Of a stretch of DNA of 9,208 bases, positions 6,001 through 9,208 are shown piece after piece. The notes under the pieces are model-generated. The model did no database searches and had not been told where the DNA came from. It saw only the letters and a list, made by a program, of their open reading frames with translations. The DNA comes from Bacillota bacterium (GTDB lineage Bacteria > Bacillota_E > Sulfobacillia > Sulfobacillales > Sulfobacillaceae). Location of the stretch: positions 1 through 9,208 of the forward strand of contig JAKAAL010000120.1 in NCBI GenBank assembly GCA_021802375.1, in the 5' to 3' direction. The translations under genes and the position numbers were made by a program. Within the stretch, counting starts at the first letter, position 1; each line of letters starts with the position of its first letter.

Positions 6001-7558
6001 GGTCCGCATCCTCGATGGCCCGAGAGGAGGTGGCTTCCGCATAATACTGAGGTCCTCGCACATTCTCGTGGGATCGTCGCGGGGACGGGGAGCTCGCCGC
6101 GGCGGTGCTGGCCGCGAGACAAAAGGCTTTCACCGCTCGGTACGAGTCTGCCCCACTCTGATTCGCTCGGCTAGCCGCCTGTTCGAGGATGGGTTGAGAA
6201 TGCGTCTCGACTAAGCGCAGGATACCTTGACAACGTCGGTAGGCTTGTTCCGGGATGACTGCCTGACGTAATAGACGATCGACCCACTGCGCCGTATGGG
6301 GCCCGACGGCTTGGGCCTGCTGGAGAAAATACGGGGTATTCCAGCGTTCGGTCATAGCGCGATGAGCCGGGGGCATATGGTCCGGGATCGTATGATACGA
6401 GTTCCGTATTTGCCGCGGGTGGCTAGCCACCCGAATACGGTCATGGAAGCATTCAATGGTCGTGGTGGTGATGCGCACCTCTACCGACTGCCCCGCTAAC
6501 GCATAAGGCACGCTATAATAGTGCCGATCGACTTCGATATGATAGTCTCGATACACCGTCGCCACGCGCCACGCTTCGTCTTCGAATGGAGTGGACGGTA
6601 AGGGGGCCAAGGAGGGCCGTTCCTGGCCCCAGAGACGCTGGCGGGAGCCTTCGAGTTTCTGAAAGGGGTGGGCGTTGAGGGCCTCGAGTAACGTAGCCAC
6701 ACGGTCACGGGCCACGTCCCATCCCATCAGGCGCTCATGGCGAAGTTTCGCCAGAATCCAGCGTTCGACCCATGGGACCCCCGCTTCCGCGTGTCCTTTG
6801 TCGCGTGGGCGGCGAACTCTGGCGGGCACGATGGCCACCCCATAATGCCGAGCGAATGCGAGATAGGTTCGATTTAACGTCACGTCGAACCGTTCGGCCT
6901 TGGTCACCAAGGCTTTAGGGTTGTCCGGCACCACCACCCGGGGCACCCCGCCGAAGAACTGAAACGCGGCCATATGGCCGCGAATCCACCATCCCGTGGT
7001 CTGCTGGGGATGTACATCGGCAAAGGTATAGCGACTAAACCCCAGCACGGCGACAAACCGTTGACCGGCTTGGATGTCTCCGGTCACGGGATCGATGACG
7101 GTCAGCGTAGGGCCTGCATAGTCCACAAAGCAATGTTCGCCCGGGGTATAGACTTTGCGTAGAACCCAGTCTATCCGCTTTTGATACGGACGGTATTTCG
7201 CGCAGAACTGGGCATATTGTAGGCCCGTGGGGTGTACTTCCATATATTCGCTCCAGAGCAGCTGTAAGGTCACACCCTTGCGTCCGAGCTCCTGATGAAC
7301 GACGCCCCAATTCGGTTCGGGGCGTCCCTGGGGTCGCCCGCCGTGGCTCGGATAAAGCTGGCGCTGAAGCACGGAGTCCGAGAGATCCCCAGGCATTGGC
7401 CAGCCGATAGCCGTCCGATCAAACCGTCCCACTAGGTCGCCCACTGTAGCATGGCTAATACCCTGAGCCCGCGCAATCGCCCGATCGCTGAGCCCGAGTT
7501 CATAATGCAACCGTAAGATTTCCCGAATTTGATGCATGGCAAGCCCCCGTTTCGTCAT
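5993..7558 (-). CDS. istA: IstA, IS21-family DDE transposase
   Basis: This 521-residue protein is the catalytic transposase that cuts and joins the IS ends. An N-terminal helix-turn-helix (about 22-45, LSDRAIARAQGISHATVGDLV) is followed by a linker with the family pattern FCAKYRPYQKR (118-128). The DDE catalytic core has D146 in HCFVDYAG, D212 in VPDNPKA and E258 in DKGHAEAGV. A beta-rich domain follows (about 345-390, with VDRHYYSVPYAL), and a C-terminal tail contains HENVRGPQYY, close to where typical IstA proteins end. About 15 extra residues follow that motif before TAA. The start is ATG 7558 with CAAGGAGG (7566-7573) 7 nt upstream; the in-frame ATG at 7585 lies inside the leader hairpin and is rejected. 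All three catalytic residues are present and there is no frameshift, so the protein should be intact. Confidence 0.93.
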   Translation of the reverse strand: MTKRGLAMHQIREILRLHYELGLSDRAIARAQGISHATVGDLVGRFDRTAIGWPMPGDLSDSVLQRQLYPSHGGRPQGRPEPNWGVVHQELGRKGVTLQLLWSEYMEVHPTGLQYAQFCAKYRPYQKRIDWVLRKVYTPGEHCFVDYAGPTLTVIDPVTGDIQAGQRFVAVLGFSRYTFADVHPQQTTGWWIRGHMAAFQFFGGVPRVVVPDNPKALVTKAERFDVTLNRTYLAFARHYGVAIVPARVRRPRDKGHAEAGVPWVERWILAKLRHERLMGWDVARDRVATLLEALNAHPFQKLEGSRQRLWGQERPSLAPLPSTPFEDEAWRVATVYRDYHIEVDRHYYSVPYALAGQSVEVRITTTTIECFHDRIRVASHPRQIRNSYHTIPDHMPPAHRAMTERWNTPYFLQQAQAVGPHTAQWVDRLLRQAVIPEQAYRRCQGILRLVETHSQPILEQAASRANQSGADSYRAVKAFCLAASTAAASSPSPRRSHENVRGPQYYAEATSSRAIEDADHV

Positions 7559-7573
7559 ACAGTAACCTCCTTG

Positions 7574-7613
7574 GAGTGGGGTCAAGCCCCGTAAGAGGCT
7601 TCGACCCCCACTC
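7574..7613 (-). promoter_or_regulatory. Leader hairpin abutting the istA ribosome binding site
   Basis: On the minus strand, arm one (GAGTGGGGGTC, one extra G) pairs with GACCCCACTC, and inside that AAGCC pairs with GGCTT, leaving an 8-nt loop TCTTACGG. That is 15 base pairs with two single-nucleotide bulges, mostly G-C. Its 3' foot ends exactly where CAAGGAGG, the istA ribosome binding site, begins. No T-tract follows, so it is not an intrinsic terminator. Known insertion sequences use 5' leader hairpins to keep transposase translation low or to block read-through from outside promoters; a similar role is inferred here. Confidence 0.7.
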
Positions 7614-7641
7614 GGGAGATCCTGGTCGCCCGGACCCGGGG

Positions 7642-7756
7642 GTGGTCAACTTGCATCAGAAATGCCGGCCAGTACTTTTCAGAATCCGTGGTCAGCACTT
7701 TTTGGAATCGGTGGTCAGTATTTTTCAGAATCCGTGGTCAGCATCGATCAGAATAC
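7642..7756 (-). repeat. Five direct 23-bp repeats forming the istA-side end of the IS21 element
   Basis: Units at 7642-7664, 7665-7687, 7688-7710, 7711-7733 and 7734-7756 follow each other without spacers. The plus-strand consensus starts GTGGTCAG and ends CAGAATCC with an A/T-rich middle; the first (innermost) and last (outermost) units are the most divergent. Multiple terminal repeats of this kind are the IstA-binding sites of IS21-family ends. The outermost unit runs into CCCA at 7756-7759, giving the expected terminal TG on the minus strand. The innermost unit contains TTGACC on the minus strand, a possible -35 for istA, but no convincing -10 at the right distance is seen. Confidence 0.85.
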
Positions 7757-7759
7757 CCA

Positions 7760-8037
7760 CTGGCAGTGAAAGCCGATGGCGCCTCCCACCATGGTATGAC
7801 TACTGCCTCGACCTCGTGGATCGGCTCTGCGCCATAAGCCGTAGGGATTTAGGAGACCTTCGCCTTCGTCCACGCTGCCAGTTCTTCTTCATCACCAATA
7901 TTTTGGTTCATCACCCGGCTACCCGCACCTAACGCCCGAAAGAGATTGCGTTCTCGTTCTTTCTATACTGCTACATGAGAGCGACTCTGTGTAACCTTAT
8001 GGCCGATCGGCACGTTCTTATCCTCGGAGGTGCGATG
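7760..8037. other. Spacer between the IS21 end and the secreted-protein gene
   Basis: No intact gene is seen. On the minus strand a short frame starting MNQNIGDEEELAAWTKAKVS, then TAA, continues in the same frame for about 30 protein-like residues up to the IS boundary; it may be a gene remnant cut by the insertion but matches nothing I know. TATACT at 7964-7969 could be a -10 for the gene at 8038, though the nearest TTG-type -35 (7946-7951) is only 12 nt away, so the promoter is uncertain. GCCGATCGGC at 8002-8011 is a perfect 10-bp palindrome just before the ribosome binding site. Confidence 0.4.
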
Positions 8038-9208
8038 ATGCTCACCGCAAAAAAGAGGCTTAAGCGACACCGTACGGTCGGTCGCGTCATAACGTCTTCG
8101 CTTTGGTTAGCCGCTGGCGGCTTGGGTTTGGTAGCTTTTGGGAAGGGCGCGACGATGTCCCAGGCGTTCTCGGCGACCTCGTCCCCAACCATCTACACGA
8201 CCCCCGTTTGGGCTGAAAATGCGCCGCCGCGTTGGTCCACGTCCCAACCGCCGCAATTAGTCTTTAACCATGGAGCCCCGCTCATCCTCACGACCACGAA
8301 ACACCAACTGGTGTTATTTCATCGCGTTCAAAACCATTGGCAGCGCCATCTGGTCGCGACCGTGGCGACTCCTCACACGATCGATGGCGCCCGATTATGG
8401 TGTGGACCCCGGGGATGCTGGATGGCCTTGACCACTACCTCGCCGGGGCATGACTCTGCCCGTCTCCGTATCCTGCACCGTAATGCCTCCGCTTGGCACT
8501 GGAAAACCCGCTACCGTGCTGGTGTTTCGACGAATGCCACCGGAGGACTCTTACAGATCATAGGGCACGGGTCCACGCTCTGGGTCTTGTCGACGGGTAC
8601 CCCGGCGGGCGGAATCATGCCAAAACGGTTGTGGTCCAGCCCTAATGGGGGAAGGTCATGGTCTCTCATCGCGACCAGCAAGGCATTGTCTAGGTCCACG
8701 TCCTTGCACCTGCCCACAGGATACCCGACGGGGATGACCGCCCTATCCCAGAATCATTTCATCCTGACCCTTCAGGCGCCCAACACGTCCCTGACTGCCC
8801 TATCCTATACGCTGCATCCGAGGGCCGTCCATCTTCTCCCCTTCCCTACTCCACAGAACATTCAGTGGGAGGCCGCCTTACCGGCTCTGGTCGACGGGTC
8901 CACCGTAACCATCCCGCTTATGGGATTGTCGCAGGGCGCTAAGCACGGGGTCGTGATGTTGGCCACGCGCAAATCCAGCCATAGCGTCTGGACGTTGCAC
9001 CCCCTCGCTGCTCTACCAGGTGGATCGGCCACCACCGCATCCGGAACCATGGACGTGCTGTCGGGAACCACTCATCTGGATATCTTCTGGCCCAGCGGCC
9101 ACGTGATTCAGTTGCCCGAGTTAACCTCATTCCCGAATCCGTTGGTCACTGCACAAATGGGATCGCACCTAGTCGTATTGGGAAAGAATAAATCCCTGTG
9201 GGTCAATA
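8038..9208 (+). CDS. Secreted or membrane-anchored beta-propeller-like protein, unknown function (3' end outside window)
   Basis: The frame is open from 8038 to the right edge (390 codons visible). The start is the second of two adjacent ATGs; GGAGG at 8026-8030 is 7 nt from it and only 4 nt from the first (8035). The N-terminus is an export signal or anchor: a basic stretch KKRLKRHRTVGR (5-16), then a hydrophobic segment (17-34, ITSSLWLAAGGLGLVAFG); there is no lipobox. The rest is rich in Thr, Ser, Leu, His and Trp with beta-strand-like phrases such as STLWVLSTG and SHLVVLG recurring. SPNGGRSW (201-208) fits the Asp-box (BNR) pattern S-x-D/N-x-G-x-T/S-W found at turns of sialidase-like beta-propellers. 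Only one such box is seen, no catalytic residues can be assigned, and no enzyme activity is claimed. It is unrelated to the IS element on its left. Confidence 0.72.
   Translation, partial: MLTAKKRLKRHRTVGRVITSSLWLAAGGLGLVAFGKGATMSQAFSATSSPTIYTTPVWAENAPPRWSTSQPPQLVFNHGAPLILTTTKHQLVLFHRVQNHWQRHLVATVATPHTIDGARLWCGPRGCWMALTTTSPGHDSARLRILHRNASAWHWKTRYRAGVSTNATGGLLQIIGHGSTLWVLSTGTPAGGIMPKRLWSSPNGGRSWSLIATSKALSRSTSLHLPTGYPTGMTALSQNHFILTLQAPNTSLTALSYTLHPRAVHLLPFPTPQNIQWEAALPALVDGSTVTIPLMGLSQGAKHGVVMLATRKSSHSVWTLHPLAALPGGSATTASGTMDVLSGTTHLDIFWPSGHVIQLPELTSFPNPLVTAQMGSHLVVLGKNKSLWVN

Larger units (their letters stand above)
4632..7759 (-). mobile_element. IS21-family insertion sequence, istB-side end missing, with passenger ORFs between istA and istB
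   Basis: The element is defined by istA (DDE transposase) and istB (AAA+ helper) transcribed leftward, and by a five-unit 23-bp repeat array at the istA-proximal end, the usual multiple IstA-binding terminal sequence of this family. The right boundary is put near 7759, where the minus strand reads TGGGTATTCTGATCG inward from a terminal TG. At the left, istB homology stops at 4632. I find no inverted copy of the 23-bp repeat in 4006-4660, so that terminal end and about 25-30 istB codons are gone. No target duplication can be identified. Between istA and istB there is 719 bp with three candidate small genes. The element should be unable to transpose by itself from this copy, unless one-ended or trans events occur. 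Confidence 0.82.

Noticed and set aside
7576..7932. Plus-strand 118-codon ORF across the IS end
   Set aside because: It runs through the hairpin, the 23-bp repeats and the spacer, with no recognisable protein and no ribosome binding site.
8511..9130. Minus-strand ORFs opposite the secreted-protein gene
   Set aside because: The plus-strand frame is open for 390 codons with a signal segment and a good ribosome binding site; the minus ORFs are shadows.

Overview
The window looks like a chromosomal segment of a Gram-positive-type bacterium. Shine-Dalgarno sequences are strong and purine-rich (AAGGAGG type) before almost every gene, and the first two genes match the exonuclease/YhaN-type ATPase pair best known from Firmicutes. 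Base composition is moderately GC-rich. An acidophilic or thermophilic Firmicute would fit, but this is a weak guess and no taxonomic marker gene is present.

Layout. (1) 1-4005, plus strand: the 3' end of a probable SbcD/YhaO-type DNA repair exonuclease overlaps by 11 nt a complete YhaN-type AAA/SMC-like ATPase. Together they form a nuclease-ATPase operon. (2) 4006-4631: a stretch without an intact gene. It holds a strong inverted repeat just after the ATPase gene, a doubtful 31-codon ORF, and next to the insertion sequence a minus-strand fragment resembling the C-terminal metal-binding part of an APH/choline-kinase-type phosphotransferase. (3) about 4632-7759, minus strand: an IS21-family element. 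It has a complete istA, an istB whose last ~25-30 codons are missing, and a five-unit 23-bp direct-repeat array at the istA-proximal end. The istB-proximal end is lost. (4) 7760-8037: a non-coding spacer. (5) 8038 to the window end, plus strand: a secreted or membrane-anchored, beta-propeller-like protein of unknown function, open at the edge.

The most unusual part lies inside the IS21 element. In ordinary IS21 members istA and istB abut or overlap, but here they are 719 bp apart. At the place where istB would normally begin, an ATGTTTAA overlap starts a 93-codon ORF made largely of two 30-residue repeats (a 90-bp in-frame DNA tandem repeat). That ORF overlaps by ATGA a 63-codon ORF with a ribbon-helix-helix-like pattern. 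A third, basic and proline-rich ORF of 38 codons, with its own ribosome binding site, precedes istB. This reads as a translationally coupled passenger cassette in an IS21 transposition operon. A hairpin directly abutting the istA ribosome binding site suggests translational control of the transposase. Functions of the three small proteins are not known and are stated only as inference.
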